Shown here: positions 20,001 to 30,900 of the stretch, piece by piece
How the letters are laid out: each line of letters begins with the position of its first letter
Numbering within the stretch: position 1 is the first letter of the stretch
NCBI GenBank assembly: GCA_031761405.1
Contig: JASEVX010000001.1
Span: forward strand, 109,590,726 to 109,654,725
From: Serripes groenlandicus
Lineage: Eukaryota; Mollusca; Bivalvia; Cardiida; Cardiidae
Direction: 5' to 3'
DNA length: 64,000 nt
The notes under the pieces: generated by a model
The model's database searches: none
The model's input: only the letters and a program-made list of their open reading frames with translations
What the model was told of the DNA's origin: nothing
Position numbers and translations under genes: made by a program

Positions 20001-23000
20001 AGGGGACAACGTTTCTTTATATACCATTTTATATTTACCTTTTCCCACTTGCATACACATCAGACGACCTTTAAAAAACAGTGTGACAAAAGGAGAAATT
20101 GCTCATAATGAGCAATTTCTCCATTTGTCACAATGTTTTCAACTCAATTCAATAATCATACATCCGTTTACATGTATTGAGATTTTTCAAAGTTATGCTC
20201 AGATGTCTATGTCTCAGGAGAGCTTTAAAAAAGATTGCAGGCTGCATTACCAAAATGTAAACACTTAGCCTAAATGATTTGCAGCTCACATTTACATTCA
20301 AGTATCCACCCAGTTAGCTATGCAGTAGGTAGCTTTTGCATATCTTGTAATCCAATAGTCCAAATGGTTTCAACATGAAAAATGGATGAAAGGTAAAACT
20401 GTGTGGCTAGGCTTAAATTACATAATACTAGGATGGTTGTTAACCCTTTACCTCATACGACATATCTGCAGCAGACGACTTTAAACATATTTTGTCAAAA
20501 AATAGAAAATCTCTATAATTGAATGGATAACCTACGATAAAAAGTTGAAAACATTGTGGCAAAAGGAGAAATTGCTCGTTTTGAGCAATTTCTTCTTTTG
20601 TCACTATGTTTTCAAAAAGCCATCTGCTGCATAGGTGTCGGAAAGCGTCTATATGAGGGAATGGGTTAAACGCTTTCCCACAAATAAACCACTGTTTGAA
20701 GCATCTGGAACAGATGACTTTTGAAAACATTGTTGCAAAAGGAGAAGTTTCACATAATGAATAATTTCTCCTTCTGCCACAATGTTTTCAATTCTATTAG
20801 ATTTTGTAAGAATTGCCTATATCTTTGCCAAAATGTTTTTAAGTCCTCCAATGCAGATTTGATGTATGTTGGAAAGGGTACAGAAATGTGCGTACTAAGA
20901 ACTTGTTGATATAAAAACCTGTATATTTGAAGATGCCGCCACCAAATCAGAGACCGGCCCCCGATCAACCATTTGATCTTTCAACAGGCAGAGTGACTTC
21001 ATCTATACCCAAGGCTAGTGAAGATGCCAATTGGGTCTATCCTTCTCCTCAGATGCTGTTTAATGCCATGCTAAGAAAAGGTAAGGAATTATTATCCCTT
21101 TCCAACATATAGACACACTTTTTACGCATCCGCAGCAGAATGCTTTTGAAAACATTGTGGTGAAAGGAAAAATGGATTTTAGCCACAATGTTTTCAACTT
21201 AAGAATCCATAGCCAATTTTAGGACTATTAAGATACCAATGTTGAGTTGAACAGCCATGACTTTGTATAGAGTCAGATGGTGATGATGAGCTGGCTGGCC
21301 TGCCTCTATCTATATTGGTAGGACAGGGTTTACAAAATAGGTGCCAGCAGTCAAAAGGTTCAACAGCAATAAACATTTTTAATAGAGCGGAAAACATCTA
21401 GGTAAAAATATATGAGAAATCTACATAAATATAAGTACAAGAATTACGTGTAATTGTATGTCTCACCATCCCCCGCTTTGCCTATCAATACAAAGACAAA
21501 ATGTATGTGCAAAATTTGAAGTTGATCATACAAGTCCAAAATACAAGTAATTATGTTTACCCTCCCCCGTTTAAAAAAAAAATGATATTTGATCTCTTTT
21601 AAAAATATAGACACAAATTTTATGTTTAATGCAGGTTACCTTGTATGGATGGTTGCATAACAGTGTCATCGCCCGTTAATGTCAATGTATAAGTACTTAA
21701 CAAATCATAATTTTCCAAAATTTGCAGACGAACATAACTAAGCATGTTTACATTGCTCGTTCATACTTAAAATTGTTCGACCCGTACTCCAATATATGTC
21801 AAGGTTATAATGATTGCCCTTTGTCTTTCATGCATCAACATCTTCTCCGCTGTAATCATTGGGTCAATTGTGATGAAACTTCATCTTAACAAAATTTCTT
21901 TAATTGTTTTTGATCAATGTAGAATTCAGGTTTCTATGGCAACCAAAAGAAAAAAAGATTCTCCTCCCAAACCGGATGACAGATGTTCAGATTATTTTGT
22001 AGAAATCTTCCTTGGGTAACACTATCATATTTCGCCAAGCGGTGTTTGTTGGTAGAAACACAGGGCTGCCAGGGTGTGGGCTGTTTTTAATATGGCTTTA
22101 GCTTCTATCAGATTGCTTCAAGCCATGATGTTGATTGGTCGAAAAACATGCCAGCAGGGTCGGGTTGTTTTGCCTTATGGCTATAGTGAAAACTTTAAAA
22201 GTCTTCTCCTAAAGAGTCATGCCAATTCCATATAATTTTGTAGAAATGTTCTTTGGGTAACCCTCTACCTGATTCCTTCAAGCCATATTGATTGGTCCAA
22301 AGAAATGTCCACCAGAGACTGGGGCTGATTAACCATTTATGCCCAGTGTAAGATTTAGACAAAAATTCTTAGAAACAAAATGTCTGGTTCAGAAATACTA
22401 ACTGGAACATAAGTACATAAACATTTATTTGGTGACCTTCTTATTCATATTAATTTGACAAAAGTTAGACAAGCTGGAGTGAGGGTTAATTTGCTTTGTG
22501 ACAGTGAAGCTATACTAGTCTTGGTTGGCATGACACATCATAATGCATTACTCTGGTGAGCAATCCAGGGCCATCATCGCCCTCTTGTGCAGATCTAGTT
22601 CACCCGAACCATCAACAGTCTCATCTGAATCTGCACTGTTCACTTAAGAGTATATTAAGCATTCAAAAAGCCTCTGAAATGCAGCGTACATATATCACAT
22701 AGTATGGATGTGTCAAAACAGCTCTAATGTCGTTTTTTATAGAGCACAGCTGAATTCCAATTGTATTGCAGGTCACAGGTTTAAAGAGGATGATATACAA
22801 GGTGAAGACATCCACAATATGACTAAGATACACAATGCTAATAATGAGGCTGCATGGAGAGAAATCATGAGATGGGAGGCTCTTGTAGCAGGGTAGGTTT
22901 ATCTCCTTTATTTTGATAACTCTTGTTGTTAACCCTCCCACATATAGAAGTTTTCGGACAGCCCTGCAATGAATCTTGAAAACAATGAGACAAAAGATAA

Positions 23001-25512
23001 AATTGCTCAAAACAAGAAATTTCTCCTTTCAATTTTTCTTCTTCAGTAATTATACATTCATTCATAGAAATTGTTATAGCTTAGATATTTTCTGCTTCAG
23101 ATTTGTTGTATGTGGGAAAGTGTTAGCCTGTTACATAACTAATTTGCTTTGCACAGATCTTGTAGAATGTGAGAAATGCCTTCACTGACATTCTTCATAA
23201 TGACCAGCATAACTCGTTGCAAGCTGCATCTGTTTGCCTCAAAACCGTTTGTGCCATCTGTCTTACCAGGGTGGTGTACATAGGAACCTGTCTGTCCATC
23301 AGGCTTCACCTTAATTGGTTATAAATATGAACAGAACACCTGTAGTGTCAGCGCCTTTCCACCTACTATATTAGAGGCCGAATTAAGGCTTCTTCACAAT
23401 TAGGAAAAGCAATTCACAGTGATGTGAACAATTTCAAAAATGAAAGGCAAAATTCACATAGCAAACAAATGAAGTGTATGCTTGCATAATCTAGTAGGAA
23501 GTGCATTAAGTCATAAAGCAAAATAAATTGGAATATACATTGTTCATAAGATTTCATAATACTTCATTTATACTATACATAACATAATTTTTCATCACCA
23601 TTTTTCAATTTATAATGTCATTGTTTTCACAATTTAGCAATTTGAATTTCACAAAACCAAAAGGCTAGGGAGTCTTCACAAATTTGGATCGAAAGGGGCT
23701 GAGTGTTTAGCAAATATGTAATTGCAGATAATTATCTGTGCAAACATTAAGAACAATTTGTTTTGTATGTATATTCTGCAGGAACTGTAAACAACAGAGA
23801 AGATTGGCACGGTTTTCTGGGAATGCCAAGAAATATACACCAAAAGCTCTAATCAGAAATCAAATATTTGGGTACGTTTTCAACTTTACCTAATCTTTAG
23901 ACAGATTCTGTCTAGTTAATTATATGGTTGGTAGTTTATTCATTACTTTATTTTATCAAAAGATGCATAAACTATATGAAAGTATTGCCTAACACTCATT
24001 CTGTAGTGGTTTTAGAACAGTAAGATACTGTGCCACAATGTACCACTTTTCTGAATTGTAGAATGACCAGCTATATGCACATGAAAACATGGAGATTTTA
24101 AAATTAATGACAAACATGTTCACCTTATGGTCATAACTATTCTCCAAAAAAACAAACATTATGCTTGCACAACAAGATGGACAAACTTTGATGGTCCTGA
24201 TCAATGAGCACTAATGCACAATCGATTGATCCGAGTCTTTATGGCTCACAAATGCCAGAATGTCGGTTTTTGTGTGATGAAGCTCTTATTCTGTACAGTT
24301 GAAGTGATTTCCAACTGTTAGTATAAGTAAATTGGCCGCTGTCTGAAACAAATGTCTTTAACCCTCCTTTCAATCATTGAGACACAATCTGTCAAACCTG
24401 CGTCAGATAAATTTTGAAAACATTGATGCATATGGAGAAATGTCTGCATTTGCCATAATGTTTTCAACTATATGCAGTAATTGTTCTTTTATATACGGAG
24501 ATAATTCATATTTTGGCGTAGATGTTTTCTATGTTGAGTGCTGCAGAATTGTTGTATTTTGGAAAGGGTGAAAACTTCATGATGGTGTTAACATATCATC
24601 TCCGGTGAGGTTTGATTTTTCTTTTTGATCAATGTTAAGTGAATAAAGTTGATTCTTCTGATTTTCAAACTTAAAAAAATAAGACTTATTTACCCGTATC
24701 TGTTAAATTATTGCAACTGGTCAACCATTGATGAGTATGCCAACATTTTGGATCAATATCAGGCCCCACAAAACACAGGGACCTGATCTGAGATCAAAAC
24801 TGTTTGACACCCAGGGTCTATTTCTGCCATAAGATAAGTTATATTTTAAGATAGTTCTGTACGATAAGTTATATTTTTCAAAAGTGTTGCATATGACAAT
24901 ATTGCAGAGGAAAAAAAACAGAATGCAAAGAGTCAAACGAATATAAGTTGTTGGGAACACTGTAGATCAAGATTAGACTTCATAAATGAGCAAGACGATT
25001 TTGTACTGTTTAGAAATGCTTTTAAAAGTCACGTGTAGTATGATATTCAAAAGTTAGCAGTTGTGTATAGGTGTAAAAGGGTTTATATCCAAAAGAAAAC
25101 AAATAGAAACAAGCTTTCATTTTGTTTAAGTACAACAAAAAGACTTTCAGCTTATACTAAATCATAGTTATATTTCATACAGGTATATAGATTAGAAGTA
25201 AACCAATTTACTATTTGTTCCAGGTATGAGCTGCCATTTGATCGTCATGATTGGATCATAGATCGGTGTGGAAAAGATGTGAGATACGTGATTGACTATT
25301 ATGATGGTGATATTAATGAACAAAGTTTAGAGTTTGCTATTTTAGACATTCGGCCTGCCCTGGATCGATTTCGTAGTGTATTTGAACGTTCTTACATAGT
25401 GTTTAGGCGGTACTGGGATCCTGTGTATTACGGTGCCTCTGACAAACTTTCCATTTCTAAAAGAAGTGCTACAACAAAAACAGAGGATTCCTCACAATTA
25501 ACGGAAAAGTAA
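16945..25512 (+). CDS. HCCS: Holocytochrome c-type synthase (cytochrome c heme lyase), 7 coding exons
   Basis: The enzyme attaches heme covalently to the CXXCH cysteines of apocytochrome c (and c1 in animals) at the mitochondrial inner membrane, facing the intermembrane space. Exons 16945-17028, 18217-18279, 19858-19998, 20933-21080, 22772-22892, 23782-23871 and 25224-25512 join in phase to 936 bases, 311 residues plus stop. All introns are GT-AG. Four Cys-Pro heme-regulatory-type motifs lie at residues 23, 42, 63 and 77. The family core starts at [14 protein letters not shown] (97-110), then WVYPS (130-134), [11 protein letters not shown] (164-174, with His166 at the place of the heme ligand His154 of human HCCS and Glu171 at Glu159), [16 protein letters not shown] (217-232) and [10 protein letters not shown] (235-244). 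Human HCCS has 268 residues; the surplus is in the Cys-Pro region and a C-terminal tail of about 30 residues. The start has ATGGGA context and is preceded by a splice acceptor at 16920-16921, so the 5' UTR is probably spliced. Introns hold MITE-2 copies. Two oddities, a partial exon duplication and a changed GWKW motif, are in the findings. Confidence 0.95.
18217..18279 (+). CDS. HCCS: HCCS coding exon 2
   Basis: 21 codons, [20 protein letters not shown] then G, phase 0 on both sides. The acceptor is 'gtacttgcag' and the donor is 'gtaagc'. It carries the second Cys-Pro motif and is a symmetric exon, so its loss would keep the frame. Confidence 0.85.
18515..18690. mobile_element. MITE-2 in HCCS intron 2
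   Basis: 'tgctttctgacacctctgca' at the left, 'atggagaaattgctcatatt' in the middle and 'aaagttgtctgctgcagatt' plus 'tgtgggaaaaggttaa' at the right. A further decayed piece ('tgacgcctctgcagcagtaa') follows at about 18720-18800. Confidence 0.65.
19009..19570. mobile_element. TTAA-flanked MITE, 562 bp, copy 1
   Basis: It begins TTAAAGGAACTGAATCCCAT and ends 'ggtgtttagtccctttaa', so TTAA stands at both ends of a short inverted repeat (AGGGACTGA in copy 2). The middle has a hairpin, 'tactgggttagtaacccagt' at about 19183-19202. It matches 27777-28331 along its length with few differences. A 61-codon frame in it is present in both copies but is not a gene. It lies in HCCS intron 2. Confidence 0.8.
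19756..19857 (+). repeat. Partial duplicate of the HCCS exon 3 acceptor region
   Basis: A unit of about 69-72 bases from 'tgtcagatattgtttattta' is repeated at 19825. It contains the acceptor 'atttatag' and the first 39 bases of exon 3. Thus a decoy exon start at 19786 precedes the real one at 19858. If spliced at the decoy site, the frame would read [16 protein letters not shown] and stop at TAG. No donor is seen in the decoy. Confidence 0.85.
19858..19998 (+). CDS. HCCS: HCCS coding exon 3
   Basis: 47 codons, [20 protein letters not shown] to NPENM, phase 0 at both ends, donor 'gtaggg'. It carries Cys-Pro motifs 3 and 4. The acceptor used is inferred to be the second of two nearly identical ones, because only this one leads into an open frame. 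Confidence 0.85.
20037..20170. mobile_element. MITE-2, left half, HCCS intron 3
   Basis: 'ccttttcccacttgcataca' then 'gtgacaaaaggagaaattgc' and the near-perfect palindrome 'gctcataatgagc' followed by 'atttctccatttgtcacaat'. The right half has degenerated. Confidence 0.65.
20440..20669. mobile_element. MITE-2, full-length copy
   Basis: It begins TTAACCCTTTACCTCATACG and ends 'tatatgagggaatgggttaa', so TTAA flanks CCC...GGG termini as in piggyBac-type insertions. Inside are 'tctgcagcagacgacttt', the palindrome 'attgctcgttttgagcaatt' and 'agccatctgctgcataggtg'. Its nearest relatives are the copies at 32443 and 45460. Confidence 0.8.
20672..20880. mobile_element. MITE-2 copy adjoining the previous one
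   Basis: 'cgctttcccacaaataaacc', 'gttgcaaaaggagaagtttc', 'ctccttctgccacaatgttt' and 'gatgtatgttggaaagggta'. It is back to back with the preceding copy and ends about 50 bases before HCCS exon 4. Confidence 0.6.
20933..21080 (+). CDS. HCCS: HCCS coding exon 4
   Basis: 49 codons plus one base, starting at the family hallmark [14 protein letters not shown] and running through [16 protein letters not shown]. The acceptor 'atatttgaag' has a weak pyrimidine tract, but the protein match fixes the boundary (NM|MPPPNQ). The donor is G|gtaagg. Trp130 and Pro133 correspond to Trp118 and Pro121 of human HCCS. Confidence 0.9.
21098..21200. mobile_element. MITE-2, internally deleted, HCCS intron 4
   Basis: 'ccctttccaacatatagaca', 'cgcatccgcagcagaatgct' and 'gaaaacattgtggtgaaagg' are kept. 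The central palindrome and right half are mostly lost. Confidence 0.5.
22020..22620. repeat. Dispersed repeat of the 'tcaggtgagcnatccaggg' type
   Basis: Internal near-duplications ('gtagaaatcttccttgggta' and 'gtagaaatgttctttgggta'; 'gattgcttcaagccat' and 'gattccttcaagccat') lead to the end 'ggtgagcaatccagggccat' near 22556. The end matches the one at 29013. The whole lies in HCCS intron 4. Confidence 0.5.
22772..22892 (+). CDS. HCCS: HCCS coding exon 5
   Basis: It completes Gly146 and runs to the split Gly186: [20 protein letters not shown] and onward to RWEALVAG. The acceptor is 'ttgtattgcag' and the donor GG|gtaggt, phase 1 in and 2 out. It contains the heme-ligand histidine (His166) and Glu171. 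The first residues differ from the family's GWKWK. Confidence 0.9.
22929..23127. mobile_element. MITE-2 in HCCS intron 5
   Basis: It begins TTAACCCTCCCACATATAGA and ends 'ttgtatgtgggaaagtgtta'. The inner 'gagacaaaagataaaattgc' and 'aacaagaaatttctcctttc' fit the family. Confidence 0.65.
23782..23871 (+). CDS. HCCS: HCCS coding exon 6
   Basis: [20 protein letters not shown] to NQIFG, phase 2 on both sides. The acceptor is 'atattctgcag' and the donor GG|gtacgt. It corresponds to the family segment that joins the heme-ligand helix to the [10 protein letters not shown] block. Confidence 0.85.
24358..24574. mobile_element. MITE-2 in HCCS intron 6
   Basis: 'ttaaccctcctttcaatcat' at the left, 'aaaacattgatgcatatgga' and 'ccataatgttttcaactata' in the middle, 'gagtgctgcagaattgttgt' and 'ttggaaagggtgaaaa' at the right. 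Confidence 0.6.
25224..25512 (+). CDS. HCCS: HCCS coding exon 7 (C-terminus)
   Basis: 95 residues plus TAA. It starts with [16 protein letters not shown] and [10 protein letters not shown] and has RPALD at about 266. The last ~30 residues (after [10 protein letters not shown]) are Ser/Thr/Lys-rich and go beyond the usual family end. Confidence 0.9.
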
Positions 25513-25547
25513 TTATTGTGGAATAAGTTACTTTGAGTTACCATTTA

Positions 25548-25685
25548 CACTTGTTCCCATACAGAATATCTTCAATAGACGACTTTGAAAATGTCTGCAT
25601 ACGAAATTATAGTTTAGATATTAATGCAAAAGAAGAAATTGACAAAATGTTTTCAAAAGTCATCTGTTGAAGATGCTTCAAAATA
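25548..25685. mobile_element. MITE-2 fragment in HCCS 3' region
   Basis: 'cttgttcccatacagaatat', 'aatagacgactttgaaaatg' and 'aaaagtcatctgttgaagat' are recognisable; the centre is shortened. It would be part of the 3' UTR if transcription ends near 25850. Confidence 0.5.
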
Positions 25686-25847
25686 TTGGACATGCTTTTT
25701 GTTCCCTATGCAACTGACTTTTAAATATTTTGAGAAAATGAAAAATTACTTAAAATTGGCAGTTTATTCTTTCAGTTCTCAAAATATTTTCTATTTAGAA
25801 TATCACATGCACTTTTATTTACCTATTAATTCGAATTATTTTAGAAT

Positions 25848-25853
25848 AATAAA
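25848..25853 (+). promoter_or_regulatory. HCCS: Candidate polyadenylation signal for HCCS
   Basis: AATAAA lies about 335 bases after the stop codon and just before a MITE-1 copy. No better placed hexamer was seen. Confidence 0.35.
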
Positions 25854-25894
25854 ACAAAATCATATCAGAAATGAGTTAAAGAAGAATAACATAT

Positions 25895-26153
25895 GAGCCG
25901 TCCCTCGAGAAAACCAACATTGTGGACTCTGCGTAAAATATTGACCTGGATCTGGATCAAACTAAGCATGCTGCGCAGGCCAACCCGGAAAAAACTCTTT
26001 TCTCCTCCTGTGGATTTTCTGTTTCAGGAATCATTACTCTATACCTCTATCCCCCTGAGATGGAGTGTGTCGTTCCGGATTAGTCTGCACAGACTGATCT
26101 GGGTCGATACATTATGCAGAAGCCATAATGTTGGTTTTCTCACGGAACAGCTT
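25895..26153. mobile_element. MITE-1 copy
   Basis: It begins GAGCCGTCCCTCGAGAAAAC and ends 'ttctcacggaacagcttgta', whose last bases have drifted. 'atat' precedes and 'tata' follows, so the target duplication is unclear. Confidence 0.75.
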
Positions 26154-26311
26154 GTATAAACCAGTGCATGAGAAAAAGCACAAGTTGGCATTTGGGAACA
26201 GTGTAGATCTAGATCAGCCTTTGCATCCACACAATCTGAACAATATCTGATGTTCACATGTTACTTTATACACGCCAGTTAGAAACTTCTGTCAATATAT
26301 ATAGATTCTGA

Positions 26312-26413
26312 TAAGATGGGGGTAGATTGACAGTAGTATTGACCTACACTGTTTAGGAATGCCAGATGGGGTAGATTGACAGTAGTATTGACCTACACTG
26401 TTTAGGAATGCCA
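26312..26413. repeat. Tandem duplication, ~52 bp x 2
   Basis: 'ggtagattgacagtagtatt' through 'cactgtttaggaatgcca' is present twice in a row with one small length difference. Confidence 0.85.
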
Positions 26414-27144
26414 ATTTGTACCTTTTCCCACGGACGTAATCATATCTTGTACTTATTGCAAGTTAATTTTACCTAACAGTTCAATGTCTCATAGCTACCA
26501 CCAGAATCGGGAGGCAGGACGGCAGTACCTGGAGGTATTCATCATCTGCCTCGATGGGTCTTGTATCGGAACAGGATTCATATAGACAGTATTATTTAAT
26601 TAAGTACTTGAAAATATAATGTGTGTGAAAATTGAAGATTAAATTCAAAAATGTTTCCCTCAATTGTTTCATTTTCAATACTATCTAACTGAAAGGTATA
26701 TACATGTAGATACAGATCAGCCAGTGTATTTTTCACCAATCGGTCATAGAATGTTTCATGAAACTTCTAAAAAGCAGTATCCATTTGGATCCTTAGGCAT
26801 GAATAGTCTTTCTCCACAGGAGTCCTAATTTCTTGGAGCACCGCTCATTTGAAGATAATGTATTAAGTATTCTGTGTATGTGTTGGAAATCTTCTCGGTG
26901 ATGCAGTGGTTTGAGAGGTTGCATGAAGAGTAAGATAGCTGTGTTCGATGCCAGGTCAGGTCATACCAAAGATTTTAACAATGGGCATAGTGTCTTCCAT
27001 CCTTGATACTCCGGGTTACATAACAAGAAAAAGAAATACATAAACATAACTATCATAGAATATGAGGACTGATTATATACACAATTCCTGAGTTTTAGGT
27101 TAGCTATAACAAAAGATATATACCTGATGTTTGCTTCTTTTTAG
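26414..27144. other. Noncoding, with a SINE head fragment
   Basis: Near 26885-27010, 'gtgatgcagtggtttgagag' and 'gttcgatgccaggtcaggtc' followed by 'ataccaaagattttaa' are the tRNA head and first body part of the common SINE. The rest shows nothing I can name. Confidence 0.45.
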
Positions 27145-29045
27145 CTCAAGGTGAGTTTTTGTGATCACATTTTGTGAGTCGTTCGTCCGTCATCAATGTT
27201 TGCCTTGTTAACACTCTACAGGCTACATTTTGCATCCGATCTTCTTGAAAGTTTATCAGAATATTGCTCTCCATCAAATCTTGGACAAGTTCGAAACTGG
27301 GCCATATGAGGTCAAAAACTAGGCCACTAGGTCAATTTGAAGGGAAATCTTGGACATTTAGAGGCCACAATTTTTGCTTCAGCTGTTCGAAATTTTGTCA
27401 GAATGTTTGTCTTCAGGATATCTAGGTCAAGTTTTAATATGGGTCATATTGGGTCAGAAACTAGGTCATTAGGTTAAATTGAATGGAAAATCTTGTTAAC
27501 ACTCTGGAGGCTGCATTTTTGGCTGGATCTCTGTAGCAATTCCGGTCTATAGATTGGCGATATCCGTCTGTCTGTCTGTCTGTCCGTCAACATTTTGGTT
27601 AAAGTTTCAGGTTGAGGCAACATCTCAGCACTGGAAAGGGTTACAAACTTGAAACTTTGCCTGAAGGTAACCAGTAACAAGTTCTATTGATTTCTATGGT
27701 GACATTGACCTTAGTTTGTCGATTTTCAAGGTCAAATTGCCGACAATCCAGCCTTACTGTCTTCAGCAGTTTCTTGTTAAAGGGACTGAATCCCATATGA
27801 GGAAAAGCGAAAAAAAAAGAAAATTGTTAAAAATTGCTATTACCTTGATGTTTTTGCATGTACGGCATTGAGATTTGCTTACTGATGTACTACAATATAT
27901 GCACACTATTATTATTGCGGAGATTTTTCGTTTTTTTGCATTGTAAAATCTACTGGGTTAGTAACCCAGTAAATCTAAAAATATCGCTGTATATTTATCA
28001 CGTGATCACTACAACCGAATTGACAATCTCCTTTGCGGAGTTGTCGTTCCTTACACTCACGCATACATGAATGTAATGAGTCGATAGTGTTAGAGAATGC
28101 CGAATTGAATCCACAAATTCAAATGAGCAAGAGGAAATTCCACGGTATTTTTAAACGGGAAAACACGGAGCGGACGTTTTTTTAACTGCTTATTTCCTAT
28201 GAAATAATGAAAAACAAGACTTGTACGACCTTCTACAACATTCCGTTACATATATATCGACGTATTTTGGATTAATTAGAATAAGTATAAAATATAACAA
28301 TTTAGACCATTATGGTGTTCAGTCCCTTTAATTGTCTTAATGATATGTAGGACAAGTTCAAAAAAATTGTTTACAATCTGGAGGTTGCATTTTTTACTTG
28401 AGCTTGTTGAAACTTTATCAGAATGATCGTCTTGATGATATGTAGGCCAAGTTCGAATTTTGGTCATGTCTGCTCAAAAACTAGGTCACTTGGCCAAATT
28501 GAAGGATATTCTTGTTTACAAAGTAGAAGTTGCTTTTTTTGCTTTAGCAGCTTAAAATTTGGTCAAATGTTCATCTTAATGATATCTAGGCCGAGTTCGA
28601 ATATGGGTCATACAGGGTCAAAAACTAGGTCACTAGGTTAAATTGAAGTAAAATCTTGGTCAACACTCTGGATGCTGCATCTTTAACTTGAGCATGTTGA
28701 AACTTTATCAGAATGTTTGTCTTGATGATATGTAGGCCAAGTCCGAATATTGTTCAAAAAGTAGTTCAATAGGCCAAATTGGAGGTAAATTGTGTTAACA
28801 CTGTATCTAGGCTAAGTTTGAACATGGGTCATATTGGGTTAAAAACTCCGGAGGATGATTTTTTTTTCCAAGATGAAACTTTGTCAGAATGTATGTTGTT
28901 TCTCAAATGATCCTTGGGTGACCCTCCTATAAGATTGTTGAAATTTGTTCAATGATACGATCCGTTAAAAACATGGCTACTCTTATTTAGTCTGAAATAG
29001 CATATTCTCAGGTGAGCGATCCAGGCCCTCATGGCCCTCTTGTTA
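27145..29045. repeat. Long dispersed repeat with internal direct repeats, split by a MITE
   Basis: It starts at 'ttagctcaaggtgag' and ends 'tcaggtgagcgatccaggcc'. The inside consists of repeated modules of roughly 150-180 bases with 'aaaactaggtcactaggtca', 'ttgttaacactctggaggct', 'ttgaaactttatcagaatg' and 'gatatctaggc'. The MITE at 27777-28331 and a stretch with a (gtct)n microsatellite near 27565 interrupt it. Frames through it are not genes. Confidence 0.65.
27777..28331. mobile_element. TTAA-flanked MITE, 555 bp, copy 2
   Basis: It begins TTAAAGGGACTGAATCCCAT and ends 'ggtgttcagtccctttaa'. Both ends are intact, with a 13-bp inverted repeat that includes TTAA. It sits inside the repeat at 27145-29045 and is therefore the younger of the two. 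Confidence 0.85.
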
Positions 29046-29830
29046 ACAATATTTCAGGATCCTGACGGGCATGTTCATTATTATCTCTGCCTGTACGTAA
29101 GTGTCCTAAACGTCATCATCGCTTTAGCAATTTGTCTTCATATCTGATTTTCACGAAACTTCACAAACACTTTTACTAACATTGCCTCTTGTACAAGTTT
29201 GCATTTCACCTACTTAGATCAAGTTCTGGCCCTTTTACGAATTAAGTTATGGTGTAGGTCAAGGTGCTGTTTAGAGGATATTTTGTCCGGCCTATTTTCT
29301 TACAAACCACTGGGTGGAATTCAATAAAAGTTTACATAAAGCTTCTATACCAAGAGGAGGTGTGCATATCCTAAAGGGGTTACACTTGCTTGAAATTTTA
29401 CACAGTTACTAATTAAGTTATGGTGTAGGTCAAGGTGCTGTTTAGGGGGTATTTATCATCTTCAGTGATAGTTCTAGTTTGAATTCTTCTGATCTAGGTC
29501 AAATTTCAAGCTCACTGTGACTATAATACATTTGTATAAAACGACTTCATCGGTCTAGAACTTTTATTTATACGGAATTCCTTCATATTCCAAACACAGG
29601 TTCAGTGTCAAGAGAGGGTTTGCGTTTACCAAGCTTTGTCAAAGTTCAAGGGTCAAGGTCACATCGACTATAATGTGTCTGTATTAAACAACTTCATCGC
29701 TCTAGCACTTTTATTTGGAGACAGATTTCCTCTATACCTCATACACTGATTCATTGTACAGTGAGCTTATACGTGTTCCTGTTTCTCTGATCTAGGTCAA
29801 AGGTCACTGTGACTATAATACATCTGTATG
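29046..29830. repeat. Dispersed repeat with 'aggtcaaggt' modules
   Basis: 'ttaagttatggtgtaggtca' plus 'aggtgctgttta' occurs near 29241 and 29411, and 'cactgtgactataatacat' near 29513 and 29803. So the region is built of partly repeated modules of one decayed family. No frame is supported. Confidence 0.5.
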
Positions 29831-29859
29831 AAAAAAGCCTGCGAGGGGATTTGTATCGG

Positions 29860-30085
29860 TGGCGATGCCCTTGTTATAATGGGTACTCTCCAACCAAAAA
29901 TGCGTGTCAGACTCCATATTACTTAATTACAAAAAACACACAGCCTCTCAGCAAGTGGTTCCTCGAGATACATTACAACCCATTCGCTGGTGTCAGGAGA
30001 AACTGACCAGCCATACTTGTTATATACCCAGGAAACGGTGTGATATAATAAAAATACATAACTTTCGGAATTGGCCTAAAACATT
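29860..30085 (+). repeat. SINE fragment
   Basis: 'cattcgctggtgtcaggaga', 'atatacccaggaaacggtgt' and 'gatataataaaaatac' are the body and tail motifs of the common SINE. The two 61-65-codon frames over it are incidental. Confidence 0.5.
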
Positions 30086-30408
30086 TTAAGTGATGGAACA
30101 TATGCATATTAAGTATCAAGTTACCCATAGTTCCATATTGAAACCTGCACAAACCGACACTGGGAGGGTATTTGTTTCGTCGGCGATGCTCTTTGATGAG
30201 CGCTCAAAAGCATGCAGGCCACGGGCAGTTTTTGTTGAAACTATTTTAGGATATTCATGATGAACCCTTGCACCAAGTTACATTGAGTAATGTATGAACA
30301 GTGGTGTGCATATGCGGCAATACTGGCAGAGCTGCGATGCCGCCTCGGCCATTTATTTTCCCAATGATTGACAACAACTGTTGTGACTAGTGCATTTGTC
30401 TTCCACCA

Positions 30409-30717
30409 ATGGGATCAACAGTATTATGTCGGAAGGTAGAAGGTAGATCTGATCTAAATTGTTTACTTGGTACGCCTCTTAATGATATCGAAATTGGTCC
30501 TTTTAGCAATTCACCGCAAAATCGATTATTAATTGACAGTGAAACAGCAGTAATTGTCCTTCAAAATATAGTTGCCCAGTTCGTGAGAGGTAATGCTTGG
30601 GTTATATTAAGAGAAGCTTATGTAGACAATATGGAAATACACAAAATAAAACGTATACCAATAAGCTGTTTAACCCTGACGAAATCCTGCAACTGGTATC
30701 ATCAGCATTGGTTATAG
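30409..30717 (+). other. Open frame of 102 codons, unrecognised
   Basis: The first ~80 residues (for example DLNCLLGTPLNDIEIGPFSN and TAVIVLQNIVAQFVRGNAWV) look like normal protein. A second frame (30597-30851) continues with NKLFNPDEILQLVSSALVID, so an old coding sequence with a frameshift, or one exon of an unknown gene, is possible. A possible acceptor 'gatcaacag' precedes it at 30428 and a 'gtaatg' donor-like site lies at 30590. I know no family for it. Confidence 0.2.
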
Positions 30718-30900
30718 ATCATTTCTTATACATGTTTTATGTATGTATTTACGTGATTTTCAACAATATTTCAGTCCTATTATGGAGTTTCCTTGATAAT
30801 GTACATGTACTACCAGTATTATTTATCCTGTTACCGATGCGTCGAAAATAATTCCATCTCTGAAACCCTGAGCGTTTTCCTGTTGAACGCGGCTTTAACG

